DNA from: Rostratula benghalensis | Lineage: Eukaryota > Chordata > Aves > Charadriiformes > Rostratulidae | NCBI GenBank assembly: GCA_013399305.1 | Contig: VXAI01000087.1 | Location: 1,675,102 to 1,739,101 of the forward strand | DNA: 64,000 nt | Reading direction: 5' to 3' | In this document: positions 22,616 through 35,071 of the stretch, piece by piece | Layout: every line of letters starts with the position of its first letter | Position numbering within the stretch: position 1 is the stretch's first letter | Translations under genes and position numbers: made by a program | The notes under the pieces: model-generated | What the model was told of the DNA's origin: nothing | Database searches by the model: none | Seen by the model: the letters and a program-made list of their open reading frames with translations, nothing else

Positions 22616-23336
22616 CAAAGCCAGACACCAGACACCGTCTCACAGGGGGAAGGAATGGAAAATTAAACCTCTCATTATTGCATTGGAAATTATAGGATTA
22701 TATCTATCACCCATTGCATATGACAAATGTAACCAGCTTTGCTGAATGGATTTGCAAGACTCTTTGGAAACTAGAAATTTAGAAATACTATTTAAAGAAA
22801 GAAATAGCAATTGCATGTGGATTTTATCTTTGTGATATAAATATAACTTATAGCTTTCTTAAAAGGAGAACTGTCTCTTCAGCCTCATCTGCTTTTTAAG
22901 TTAGAGTTCATTGTAGACTAAAGGAGCATCTTAATGAAGACCATATCCTAAAACATCTGCATCCATTCGATCAGTAGATCAAATCATTGCTTCCCCTAGC
23001 TGTATTTGACCTGACCCTATTCTTACTGCCTTCACGTGCAGCAGGGATTTAATTCTTAGTGTTTAATTTTAAATTCTTAATACTCATCTATGATGTCAGA
23101 TTATTTAATAAACATTTGATATTAATCTAATTCAACAGGATGATGTTTAAAACTGGGAAAATTCTGCTTTTTTTTGTTTTTTCTACTATTGTTATAAGTT
23201 GTCCTGAAAAAAGAAGACGACAATATAGGAAAGAAATAAACCCAACGGTGGCATTTAGAGTTTAGCAGCGAGTAGCACACAAGCTGTCAAATGTCTGTCT
23301 TTGACTTCTTGACATGATAAAAAAAAGACTTAAAGA
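22616..23336. other. Repeat-free AT-rich DNA
   Basis: No gene or repeat. The part at 22630-22760 (cattattgcattggaaatta, cattgcatatgacaaatg) has POU/SOX-like words and could belong to the motif-rich block, but the evidence is thin. Confidence 0.35.
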
Positions 23337-23354
23337 TTTTTTTTTTTTTTTTTT
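23337..23354. repeat. T18 homopolymer
   Basis: A run of 18 T. No SINE or retrocopy body was recognised next to it on the minus strand. Confidence 0.85.
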
Positions 23355-23469
23355 CTGCTGGAACTTACAAATATCCTGGAGTTAATGTGTGTATCTGAGG
23401 AAGAGAAAAACTTGACCTCAGTGGTTACTTTTACCAGTTTGGATTCTTATCCATTACAAACATGAGTGC

Positions 23470-23870
23470 TTCCAAACATGATGGGCCATGGAATTTAGCC
23501 ACATCCAGGCAGGGCGGGTGCGTTCAGGTTTCTCAGGCATCTGTGATCAGTGAATGGAAGGAATTGTTAAACCGTGCTATATAAGAACAAAAGCCCTAGT
23601 GAAGTATTCCCTTACTTAGAAGCAGCTTTCTGTTTCAATCTCCTTACTCAATTACATCATGGGATAATATGCAGGAGACATCGAGCCAGAATCGCTTTAA
23701 TCAAATAAAGAAACTGAAAAGGACTTCTACCCTCGGTATTACTTTATTGAGACTAATATTGTTATTGTCTACAGTGTCCATATCAAAGAATCTGGATTGA
23801 TTTAATAATTTCAGGCAAGGTTACAGAGAGTATCCTCGGTGCGTGTCCATCAGCATATCTTTATGGGGAC
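23470..23870. promoter_or_regulatory. Possible conserved non-coding element with PBX/HOX-like sites
   Basis: Includes the words ggattgatttaataattt (about 23793), catcagcatatctttatggg (about 23849), cgctttaatcaaataaag (about 23691) and ttactcaattacatcatggg (about 23643). These are homeodomain, PBX-type and CDX-type cores within 400 bases of insertion-free sequence. The function is inferred from texture only. Confidence 0.3.
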
Positions 23871-24979
23871 CGGTGCCCTCATACTGACTTACATCAGCCC
23901 AGGGTCTACCTTGTAACTTCAGACATCTGGGTGAGTTTCTGGAGGAACTCTGACTGATTCACTATTCAGTAATCGTGAAAGGGAGCACAGTTATTTGAAA
24001 AGATGTGGCAGGCACTCTTTCTCATGTGAGAATTGGCAGCTTTTTACCAGGTGAGAGGTGGCAAGAAATTCTGTCGTTGCCCTTGCCCTCCACGGTGGGG
24101 CTGGTGCCTCTGCTGCCAGCACAAGACTGGACCTGTTTCTGTGCTCAGAGGACACGGAGGGCTGCCAAGAGCTGATAACTGCCAAGGGTAAGTGATTACT
24201 AGGAATGCAATGAGGTAAAGAAAAGCTTCTTGGTTTTCCCCCTCCTCTAGTACACCCATATGTGGTCAACCACGAGCTGGACTGAGTACAATGTTTGAAT
24301 CAAGCCAGATGCAATAACCCTTAAATCTGCCTGTGACAAGGTGAGAGGGAAAGAAGGACGTGGTTTCTCTGGTTTGGCAGTGCTGGCTTGAGGGTTCCAT
24401 GAAAAGTGCTGCATTTTTTCAAAACGTGAATGGACTGATTTAAGTCATTGCTGTAATTAGGCCTTTGGTGATCCTAATTAGGGGTTTGTCAGCTTAATGC
24501 GGAATGGTGTTTGAGAACATGTGCATAGGGTCTGAATGCCAAAACACAGGGGCTTGATATGTGTATTTGTGTTAACAAGCTGGGGGGTTGATTTTCATCT
24601 ACCACATGTCTTCTCAGTAATCCATGTGTTCAGTAACAAAGATAAGGAAGGTGGCACGAACAGGGGTATCTCACTCTTACTGCTCAGTCTTCTGTTGTTT
24701 GAAAGATTTCTGTTGTTACACCTGGAAAGAGATGAGAGCACACACTTATCGAGCCACTGTGCCATATCAACAGCAAAGGTGAGATTGGATCTGAACATTA
24801 TGTGGCGAGAACATCACCAGAAGAGGTGGCCAAGGGCCTGCATGTGCCAATTGTCTGTCAAGTGTCTGGCTGACGGATGTAAAGGGCAGATACGGGCAGA
24901 TACGTCCTCTGAAATGCACATCAATCCTGGAACAATTTGTGAAGGGGAACAGGTCATGAATGACTTAACTATCACTAAT
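23871..24979. other. Non-coding DNA with a 10 bp tandem duplication
   Basis: A 151-codon frame on the plus strand (24536-24991) has no recognisable domain and I take it as chance. The unit gggcagatac is present twice in tandem at 24884-24903. No mobile element recognised. Confidence 0.4.
24884..24903. repeat. Two tandem copies of a 10 bp unit
   Basis: Exact duplication of gggcagatac. The GATA-containing unit could double a binding site, or it may be simple slippage. Confidence 0.9.
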
Positions 24980-25240
24980 AGCAGCCTGTAATTATTACCT
25001 TGTTAGGCTGTGCTCCTTTAAAGCCGCCCCCTGGGAAAAGCAACTAAATCAAGGGCACATCTTGGACAGATCCCCCCCTACAGATCTCTCAGTGGGATTA
25101 CCCTTGTGTTTAGCCTTGCTATTGAAATAATCAATTACGTTCATCTTCTAATTAATGAACTAGTACCCGTTTCATAGAACATGCTCATGCCGTAATTACT
25201 GCAATTGTGTTACCAGTGGAGCACTTGGGGAGTGAACGTG
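24980..25240. promoter_or_regulatory. Possible conserved element with homeodomain site cluster
   Basis: Within 260 bases there are the words taattattacc, aataatcaattacg, ctaattaatgaac and cgtaattactgcaatt, giving at least five TAAT/ATTA cores, together with a GC-rich stretch (aagccgccccctggg) at 25021. There are no insertions. This is the densest homeodomain-core cluster I noticed. Its regulatory role is inferred. Confidence 0.33.
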
Positions 25241-25549
25241 TATGGAGTGCTGTTGAGCTTGAATTGTGGGCAGGCAAAGGTAATGCTTTATCTGCTATGG
25301 AGTGGACACTTTTTTTGATGAGAAAATACAGAAGAATCTTGTAAAAAGGCCTCTAATGAGATAGCATTCTTTTTCTCTGGTTTACTGTGCATTAACCATA
25401 CCTTTCTCTTTATGTTCAGAATTTATTCAGGTTTTATTTTAAGAATTTTTCTTATCTCAACTGCAGCAGAAAGTCTATTCTGTATGGTAGGAAAAGTCTC
25501 CAATGTACTGGACGTGAAGAAAGAAAAATTCCTTCATTTTGCTTCTTTC

Positions 25550-25570
25550 TTTTTTTTTTTTTTTTTTTTT
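25550..25570. repeat. T21 homopolymer
   Basis: A run of 21 T with no recognised retroposon body. Confidence 0.85.
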
Positions 25571-26032
25571 GTAATATGCTATCAAACACGTTTATGTATA
25601 AGGTTTCAAAATTCTGTGGTATCTTGAACATCTTTAATAAAAAGCATAACATCAATATTAAACATACCTGAATTGAGGCTTTGTAGGGAGTGAACTAGGT
25701 GGACAGTTTGATCACTTAGAATGTGATACTTCCAACTCAAATGAGCTTACCTGATAATATTTCAGATCTTATATCAATTAAATTCTATATTGAAAATTAG
25801 AGGGAAAAAATGTGTACGTAAAAATTCATTAAAGCCAAGTAGCAGCATCACAGAGAGTTACTGGGGCAGTTCTCTAGATGGTGTAAGTTGGCTTGGCTCC
25901 ACTGAATTAAGAAAGGACCTAGTTCTTTGTGTCCAGACTTCCAGTGAATCTAAACATGGCATCTTTTTTTACACAAAAAGAAGTGACTTGACTTATTACC
26001 TTATTACAGTTTTGTCGAACTGTGTGAAATTT

Positions 26033-26060
26033 AAAAAAAAAAAAAAAAGAAAAAAAAAAA
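26033..26060. repeat. A-rich tract (A16 G A11)
   Basis: Poly(A) interrupted once by G. The sequence upstream on the plus strand (25790-26030) matches no SINE or processed transcript I know. Confidence 0.8.
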
Positions 26061-27638
26061 GAAGGAAGTGATTTGTTTTGTGGGTCTTTTTTTGTTGTTT
26101 TTCTTCATCACTTTCCCCCCATTGAGTTTCCTTGTTATCTTTTGAACACCTTAGACCTAGTTTAAAAGTTGCAATTTCATTTGGTTATACAACTGGTATT
26201 TATTTGCATAACACCTCTTTGCTACTGATCATCTTGTGGAGGAGTGTTGCTGTGTGCTTAACAAATTAAGGCTGTTATATATACGATGACAGAAAATGTC
26301 TGCTTTATATAATTACAGTTTTAGACCAAACAAGAAGAAAATTCCATTAATAATTTATGCGTGTGAAAATCAAAGCAAGTTATCATATTCCATACTCCCG
26401 AATGGAGGCAGTATGTAATAATTGTCTAGAAATTAAAGTAACTATTTCTTGCTTTGGCTTCCTCATGCTTTTTTGTGCCAAGTTTCAGCCTGAAGCAGAT
26501 TTTAATTGTTGCATTATGAAACTCTCAAAAATGGTTGTGATGAAGACGCTGACAAACTGAGGAATACTGGTGTTGCCCAGTTACACCGCAAAAGTTGCCC
26601 ACAAGAAGTTATATAAATCTTTATGCAGTGGACGTTATGTCAGCTGCCAAATTATGGGTTTTAAAAGAAAATTCTGTACGTGCAGCTTATTCCAGAATTT
26701 TCATCTCCCAACTTTATTTTATCTATCAGTTAAAGCTCTCACTTGTCTTGTTGTGAGAGCATGAATATTGAATTAATGGATGGAAGTCTCCCAAGGAAAA
26801 TTTCTCCTTTTTGGTGCAGCCAGCTGTATCAGTGCTTTGAACCAGTGCATGTGTGTGGAGGTGTCTTTGCTTCAGCAGCAGCACGTACCATGATGGCACT
26901 TCAGAAACTTCTGCTGGCTTGTGCTCTCCCTCTCCACCACGTGTCTATCAGGAAAAAAAAAACTTCCTTATGCAGAGGCACATGGAAACTCTGTATGGAG
27001 TTGTGATAAATTACAGATGTGCGGTAAATTAAATTTATGATAGCTACCTTTGACCCCCTCCTCTGTGCTTTACTTATTAATCACATCTCTTCTGGGATCA
27101 CTTCTGCTGAACAGCTTCCAAGATTTCCACAGTTTTGAAGTAGTCTGCTAGAGATGTGCGTGAATATATGATGCTACTGAAGGAGGGAGATGTGAGTCAG
27201 AGACCTCATCAAGGAGAAATGTTACACTGGCTTGGAAAACTAAATGAGAATGGAGGAAGAGTAGGAAAGTTACAGCTCTGAGGAGCACTACATTAATGTC
27301 AACACATTTCATTGGTGATTCCTCCTTTTGACTATATTATGGTGGTGGTGTCCTCATACACAGACAAGTATCTAATCAGGATTAGGATACAATGACCAAA
27401 TCTCTTTTCCATTTTGATCCGGTTCTGGATTCAGATCTTGGATGATAATAACTCAGTGAAGCCAACTTCTGTGCTACCCTCTCCCATGTCCCCTTATTGA
27501 AAGTTTCACCCTCAACATAGCGGTTGTGAAATGGGGTCCATATAGAATCACTCAAGTGTCAGCTCTGGAAAATTGTGCTCCTTCCTTTCATGAGCCAGTG
27601 AAGATAAAAATATTATCCCACCACCATCCATTGAATGC

Positions 27639-27658
27639 ATTCTCTATATATAGAGAAT
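27639..27658. repeat. Perfect 20 bp palindrome
   Basis: ATTCTCTATATATAGAGAAT equals its own reverse complement. It can form a cruciform or act as a symmetric protein site, but its AT core means it may simply be a mutated AT repeat. Confidence 0.9.
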
Positions 27659-28999
27659 ATATTAGAATGATACTACGGATATTGAATTTATCTTCATGAG
27701 ATGGGGATGGTCTCATCAGTCATGAGTGTCACAACTAAGCAAAGACACAAGTGAATAATGAAGCCACCCTTATCGAGTACAGATGAATTCAATTTCCTCT
27801 GCACTATAATGTCATATTTGATTCAGTGAACTAGAACATCTACTTTTTATTTTTTAAGTTGCCCGTGGGTTCTATCTTTTTCTCATTCTCCCTCTCTAAA
27901 GCTGATTTTGCGATGCATCTTTCTACTTTTATGCATCCTGCATGTCTTTTTCCTCTGTCTGACATAACAACTAAGTTGGATCACAAATGGCATACACAAA
28001 AAGAGAACATGTACTCTGCTGGGTGCCTAACTTCCCTGCCCCTACTAGTTTTTTCTGGAGGACCTAATACTGGGGGCTATGCTGACAACATTTCATGCAC
28101 AGAAATGCAGAGCGTGCATAAATGGGCTTGTTCTGGGATGCCAGTAAGACTATATTCTCTTGTGAGTTTTGAAAAAGTGTGTAGGATTCTGCCCATCCTG
28201 ATGGAGAGAGTAGCATGAAGGAACTAAGTGGCCTTGGTGTTAAGCAGCCACAACAGGCTGGGGAGAATAAACCAACTAAGTATAGCAGTAGGTCATTAGC
28301 AGAAGAGCTCATGTGAAAACAGAGCAGGAGGAAAAACTGTAATAGCCTTTCTCTTACCAGGACACTTTTCAGTACAGGTAGAGCTAATCAGAAAGTGTGC
28401 CAGAAATCGCTAAGCCAGGCACCCCCTGCCTTTTTTCCTGAAAAATGCCTTTACTCTGTGCTGCCATCAGCCTGCCCAGTAAGCTGTTTTTTTGGGGTGC
28501 TTTGGATGTGCTGGGAACGAATGCCACCCGCTCGGCACTGCTGCAGCTGGGCATCGGGCACTGCAAGAAGCACACGGAGACAAGGCATATTCAAACCCTT
28601 TTCCACCCCAGCTGCTGAAATCGTACTGAGATGCTGGCTGCAGATTGTATCCGAGTTCTTTTCAGCCAACTTAACCATTCATGCAGTCGTGCAAAACTGA
28701 GGTCTGCCTGCTTAGACAGAAGAATGTGCCATTTAAGCTACCAAGGGCATGGCATAGAGCTGTCCCTGGGAAGGGCTCCTTGTGGCTGGCACAGCCCTCA
28801 GTGTGGTGGAGACATGGCCTTGGGATGAAATCCCCAAAGGCTGACGTAGTTTTTCCTCATTGCCATACAAAGAATAAACATGAGTGTGTTGGGTGAGCAA
28901 TGCAGCTGCTGTGTCGACTCCGAGTCTGGTGCTGTTTTGTACCTAGACTGTATATTCTGTCTTGCTTAATACAGAAAAGGGCACATTAGCGCAATTTCA

Positions 29000-31900
29000 A
29001 GCTAATTATACCAGTAGAAGATTCTGTGGGAATGCCTCTCCAGGTTTTACCAATAAACTCCTTAGAGAAACAAGGAGACGTATTCACATTATATTTACCT
29101 AATAGATGAGATTCAGGCTATTAGATGAGATATGAAGTAAATTAAATTCCATGGCAGGTGAACACCCTGAGGGTACTGTAGTTTATAACACTGTATTAAT
29201 ATTCTGCAAGACCACTGCATGAGCTTAGTACGGCTAACTTCAAAATTAGCTTTACAGGCCACCTGCAGAATTTTTTTTCTGGTTGCTTTCATAGTCAGTG
29301 CTGCAATCACAGATAATTTAACATAAATATTAAGTAAATAATTGGTTCAGAATATTTCAAGGTTAGGGACATAAATCTCATTCCTGTTGCATGAATGCAA
29401 ACCATAAAAATAGAAGGTGGTACGTAACCTGGCCATTTTAGTTTCCAATGAGACATATTCCCTTCCAGTTTTTGAAAAATAGAAAGACCTAAACAAATTC
29501 TATAGAATGCTGTGACAGAAAGTGCAGAAGAATTATTGTGGAAAGAAGACATTAATTCAGAGCTCTACATGAAAAACGGTTAGGCTTATAAAATGATTGT
29601 AATGAGCACTAGTTAAGGTTTTAGAGTGTATTTGTATAGATTTAGTGATATGAATATAGACTGAAGGTTTTTTTGTTACACTTTTCTGAAAGGATGGTTT
29701 CTAAAGGTGAGCACTGGCTGAGGTAATGAGAAAGAGTAGTGGGTGTGACTAATTATGACTGTTGCAGTGAGGAGATGCTTTCTAATTAGCCTTCAGAAGC
29801 TTACAATTTGCAGGTTAACCAGAAGTAATCATTGCAATAACTAGGTGGTCTCTTTTACCTGGGTAGAAATTTACATTTTGCTCTTTTCCTAATGTAGTTC
29901 TCTAGGGCCAGAGCTTGGGAAGGAGATGAAAAGGAACTGCTCTTGCATGTCGGACTTTTGGCTGTTTCTGAAAAACTCTTAGCAGTTCATAGCAGTGATA
30001 CCTGGGTAAAGGTCAACAAGGTACTATCTCTTTTATGTGCATTTTCCCAAGATCACCAGACCTTTAATTTGATTTTTTTTTAATGTTCTGCTTACATTTT
30101 TTTTCCTGACTGTAGTGTGTCTGTACATTCTTGTTTGATGCTCTTGTTACTAATTTGTCCTTAAGGGTGCAAGAAAGTTTGTATTTTAATCATATCTTTA
30201 GAGACTACGTTGGTTTAATTAGCCTTCCATTGCTTTTCAGATCATCTCAAAACACTTCCTCTCTGATATTGTCAAATTGCAAGAGCTGGCTGAGGAAGGA
30301 GAGCTGCAGGTGTTTCTCACAGCCAAGACGATGGCTGTTAATGTAAAATTGATCTGAAGAAGTAATTTTATCAGTACTTGTCACAGAAAAATTGCAATCA
30401 GAGAATCTGTGTTCAGAGGCTGGCTCTGTCAGCTTCTACCTGTTGCTTTCTTACTACTATAGCACTTCCTTTAGATTTAGCCAGATTTTTGTCTGTTCTT
30501 TTTATTTCAGATCATTAAATATTGAATCTCAACACGCAAAGTCTCCTTTAAGTGATTCCATTACAAGATATCTGCAGAGGATACTAGCTGGCTGTTACTC
30601 TACTGCAGCAGGGAAATCTTCTGCAGGTATAAAATTTGGATAGCAGGATTTCCCTCTGGGCTTTCTTTTCAAGCGCAACTATGTGGAGGCATTGGCTTTC
30701 GTGGGGAAGGCCGTGCTTCTGGAATCTTCTAGTCATGGTAGCAAAATCCACCACAGATGGCTGTTTAGATGGCAACTGAATATGTAGCACTTATGCAACT
30801 GTAGGGAATGTTGCTTAAGAGTAATTGAAATGGATTGAAAAGGAGTCAAAATCCACCATGACTGTGACAAGGAATATGAGACTTTTTAGGCAGAAAGGTT
30901 TACACCAGCTTTTCTCAGTCACATGTGTAACGGGTGTTCTTCTTCCTGTATGTCCAGAAGTGAGGAAATGTCAGTGTGAACTTTTAATTATTAAATGATG
31001 TATTGATTTGGGTGTAATTTTTCTCTCAAAATTGAAGTACACTTGTTGAGGATTGTGCTAAAAAACTTCCACATATGAGAGAGTGAATAAAAATCAAGCT
31101 TGGAGCAGGAAAACAGAGGCTAGAAAATGAAGGCAGAGAAAGATATACAAAGAAAGCAGGGATTATCTTGCTTATTCTGATCATTTTCCCCTCAGATTTA
31201 TTGAGGTATTAAAGTGTGTCTTGATTACATTTTCCTGTGTCTCCTAACTTTCCTGATTTTGCACTTTGATACCACATGGGCTCACACCTACTATTACACT
31301 TTCATGATTGAATAATTTCAGTAGGGAAAAGTCTGCTCTATTAAAGCATAGAGAAGTTCAATAGCTAAAGTCTAGGGCAGACATATGAGGTAATATATAG
31401 TGTAACTTTTTATATTCTCAATTCTTCTTACTACACCCTAGAGATATTGGGAGACAGTGGAGACAATGTGTAATGAATGACAGAAAATATGTGTGAAAGC
31501 ATTGTATGGTGAATAAATTAAAGCCTTTAGTCATAAGACCAATAACAGGAGAAGAGAGAAATTAAGAAGTATAAGCAAGGGAGACAAAATATCTAGCAGA
31601 ACAAATGGATATAATAATTTTCAAACATATCAGCTTGAATCAACTAAGGTAAACAATCGGAGTCTCAGTGCGTGTCTGGACTAGGCAAGCTTTGCTACTG
31701 AGTACTGTAAAATGGAATGGAGTCATAAACTGTTGGAGAACAGAACAGGAGTATGTGTCTGAACATTTATAATCTTTTAATCAAACATGGAGCCCATAGC
31801 TGGAGTCTGGTAGCTTTGGAGACTACTTTGTCTGTGTATTCATAGACCATTCATAACGCAGTGAGCCATAAAATGCTCTCTCGCTTTCTTGCTTCAGCAG

Positions 31901-34900
31901 TTTCAACACCTTCCTCTGGGACAAATTTCTCTAATAACAAGAGGTAATTCAATTTTGCTCTTGCTCAGTCCTAAGCAAACAGATCTGGCTGCTGTGACTT
32001 ACCAGATTTGTGGAGGTTGTGCAGGGAAGACAGTATAACAGTTGGAAGCTACTGGCTGCCCTATCAGAGCATAAATTGACTGCTGTATGGGCTACCATGG
32101 TTTAAAAACTTGAAGGTATGGCCGTGCTTTGTGGCACAGAGGGATCTGGAGCCTCTTTCACCACACCAGCTGCAGGCAAGCCTGGGATGTGGGAAGCCCT
32201 GGCTCTTGCTGTGGGAGATGGTGGAAGTGGCTACCCATGGGGTTGGATGGTGGTGGCAGCAGGAAGGTGTTTTTGACACTGGCAGAGGTGGAGGTGGTGC
32301 AGTGTCGAGGTGGTGGCACTCTCCTCCTGCTGCATGTGGTGGGGAGGGAGCAAGGAAAGGGTTCTAGAAGGGCAGCACTCCCTCCCTGCAGCAGCCAGGG
32401 TGCCTTCCTCTGCCTCCTGCCACCCCACTGCTTATTCTTGCATTTCTACCAGGGACATAAGCTAGTAGTAGTGCAGTTCAGGGGACAATTTGGTTATTTA
32501 AGTATTCACACTTTCTTCTATCTTGGATTTTACACAGTCCTTTAAATTTACAAGTTGGGAAGTTAATTTAATTTGTCAGGCTGTTGGGTTTCAGAAGAGT
32601 ACCTTGAAATGTTATCCATTTCTTTAAGATCTTGTGTTATAACTGTTTCAGAGGGAAAGGATACTTGTCCGTTTTCATTAATAATGACCAGTTACCGACT
32701 TGTATTTATATTGCTGCAGAGAGAACACACGTATTTATATCAGGGGTATGAAAATTGATTTAGAAATGGAATAAACTTTTATTCTACTGTGTAAGAACCA
32801 AAATAGATATAGTTGGGTTAATTTATAAAAGAAACAAGAAAAAACTCAAATGGACAGTTTTCCTTTCAAAGTTTCTGGGCTTTCCTCTGAAGCATCTGGC
32901 TCTTTTTAGAAAGAGGATACCAAACAAGGTCACTGTTAATATTTGTCTTGTCCAGCCAAGTATTTTCTTCCTGTAGCAATTTTTCTCTCTAAACTACTAT
33001 TTGGAGGCTCATCTGCAGCTCACATGGTGCCAGAGCTCTGGTCTTACCTTGTGCTGACTGGGGGTTGCCCTTCACATGAGGGTTTGACGAAAAGCATCCT
33101 TACTGCTCCTGAGGATTTCCTGGTTCAAGACATTCTGAATGCTTCTCTGTTTTCTGCGTTTCAGGGTTTTTTATTCCATAGCAACTGCACTCACCTAGCA
33201 TTTTCCTATATTTTCCTTTTTTCTGCTCTAGATGGCAATGTAGCACTTTTTCATCCACCAGGAGCCTCGTGTTTCTGTAAAATTTGTATAAACCTAGTAA
33301 GCTAGCAATAGATTTATCTTATTATGTGTGTACAATACTAGCTGTAATGGATCCCATGCCACCCAACCGTGACTCTCACGCCATCACATGTATTCACCTT
33401 CCTTTCTTGTCTGCCTTCTGTCCTCATCTCACAGGCTCCATCTCCTGTTCTCGCCACTCTGATCCCCCCAGCTTAATTTTTTTTTTTTTGCCTGTATCAC
33501 ATTAGGATAACTCTGCATGAGACAGCATTGACTTATGTTTTCTTCACCACTTTTGTGACACTGCCCCAAATCTTGGCTTTTACACTCTGACATTTCCACC
33601 CCTTCCTTTATGCCCAAGTGATTGATTTCATACCCATCCCCTCTTTGTGTGTGCCTCTCTCTTTCGGGTTGAGGGTTTTTTTTGTTTGTTTTCATTTGTT
33701 TTCTTTTTTTTTTCTAGACCAAGAAGCTAATTTTATTAATGAATAGCTCAGTTGTGGTGCACTAATAGTGAAAAATCCAGAGCAGACTCTCCTATTTTGC
33801 CTGTGAAGTAAAATGTGTAACACTACCAGTCTGCACTACTGAAATCAGGAACAGGCTAATAGCATATATTTTCAGTTATTTAAAGTCCGCTTCACTGCAT
33901 CAGACTAACATCTACCTGTTGTTCTACCCTAAGTCTGGCCAGTGGTGGATATTGAGGGAAAGAAAATTAGAAATGTGATGTATAAATTCCCCTCAGGTGG
34001 CACTTGAGACTCTAAAGATTTCTTGAGCCAAAGGCTGTTGTGTAATGTTGCATCTAATTGTCTTTGATGGAGATTTCCTCTATGAATTGAGGAGTTTTGT
34101 TCCATAATTAAGTTATGGAACATACATAAAGAGACCTTAATTTTCAGATGCTTTAAATGGTGTCCCTAGTCCCTGTGTTTTAAGGCATTGTGAATAATTG
34201 TAATCTTTATTTTTGGGAGGGAATAAGGTAAAGTGAACTGTATGCCATCTAACAGAGTTATGTAAAGATGCTGTCTGTTTTGTTCATTTTTTCCTTTTCT
34301 ATTAGTCCCCAGTGGTCCATTTGCTTTTTTAATCTACTGCTGAGCATGAAGATGATATTTTTGGGAATGAGTGTGAGATCTCTTTGAAAGGGGTAATAGC
34401 TAATTTGGAACACATTGTTGTGTCTATATTGTGTGGTTATTTCCCTTTCCTGTTCTTTGCTTTGCATTTATTGACAGTAGATTTCATTTGGCGTGTTATT
34501 ACCTGTTCACTTAGAAACACGATTTCTCCTGCAGCTCTTCATGGTCAGCTTGCAAGTGAAGTGAGTAATTTTGAATAATCAGAAAACTTAGCTACCAGTC
34601 ATGAATGGGTTGAGGAGCAGAAGCTTTAGCACAGAAGACCATGACTGGTTACCTTCCTGGGATGTGAAAACCGACCATTTATTCCCACTGTTAATTTTAT
34701 GTCTCTTAACTAGTAAATAATCCTTGATAACCTTGAGAGGACCTTCATTTATGTCCCAGGAGAGTTTGCGAGTCACGTGTAGTGAACCTTATAAGGGGGA
34801 GATAGTTATGCTCTGGATTAGACTTTTCCATATGCATTTTAACTGTTTCCGAGAACTCCAGTGCATTTCTGGGGCATGACTTCCATAGAAATCATGCAGA

Positions 34901-34962
34901 CGATCCCATTAAATTTGCCAATGTGTCGCCTGAGTTGACTACTATAAACTCAATCAGTTACT
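29000..34962. other. Unique non-coding DNA with a G-rich stretch and a small palindrome
   Basis: No mobile element recognised in almost 6 kb. A GC-richer stretch at 32110-32430 contains many 'ggtgg' words and gives a 138-codon plus-strand frame (32129-32545) that looks accidental. The interrupted palindrome gttccataa-ttaag-ttatggaac lies at 34099-34121. T runs occur at 33477-33490 and 33702-33712. Confidence 0.45.
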
Positions 34963-35032
34963 GATCAAAAGTTTGTCACAAGTGCAAGAACTGTCCCCCC
35001 TCAGTTTTTACACTTTTGACAAACTTTTGATC
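34963..35032. repeat. 70 bp near-perfect hairpin (31 bp arms, 8 bp loop)
   Basis: The left arm (34963-34993) and right arm (35002-35032) are reverse complements at 28 of 31 positions. The outer 16 pairs are perfect (GATCAAAAGTTTGTCA against TGACAAACTTTTGATC), and the mismatches are arm positions 17, 23 and 26, the last being a G-U pair in RNA of the plus strand. The loop is tcccccct. No TA duplication or other target-site duplication is visible at the edges. It could be a miniature palindromic DNA transposon remnant (like mariner-derived hairpins), a microRNA-like precursor, or a chance-preserved inverted duplication. I know of no family name for it. Confidence 0.9.
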
Positions 35033-35071
35033 CAGAAAGTGGCTAAGACAAGGGAAGAAGTAATGAAGAGT

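Larger units (their letters stand above)
25241..28999. other. Unique non-coding DNA
   Basis: No mobile element or exon recognised. It contains a T21 run (25550-25570), an A16-G-A11 tract (26033-26060) and a 20-base perfect palindrome (27639-27658). Sequence at 28400-28650 is GC-richer and gives open frames on both strands (up to 101 codons) without protein features. Confidence 0.45.

Noticed and set aside
24536..24991. 151-codon plus-strand frame as a gene
   Set aside because: Leucine-rich stretches look membrane-like at first, but there is no consistent topology, no family match and no splice or promoter context.
32129..32545. 138-codon plus-strand frame as a gene
   Set aside because: It is produced by a G-rich, low stop-density stretch. 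Three other frames are open over the same region.
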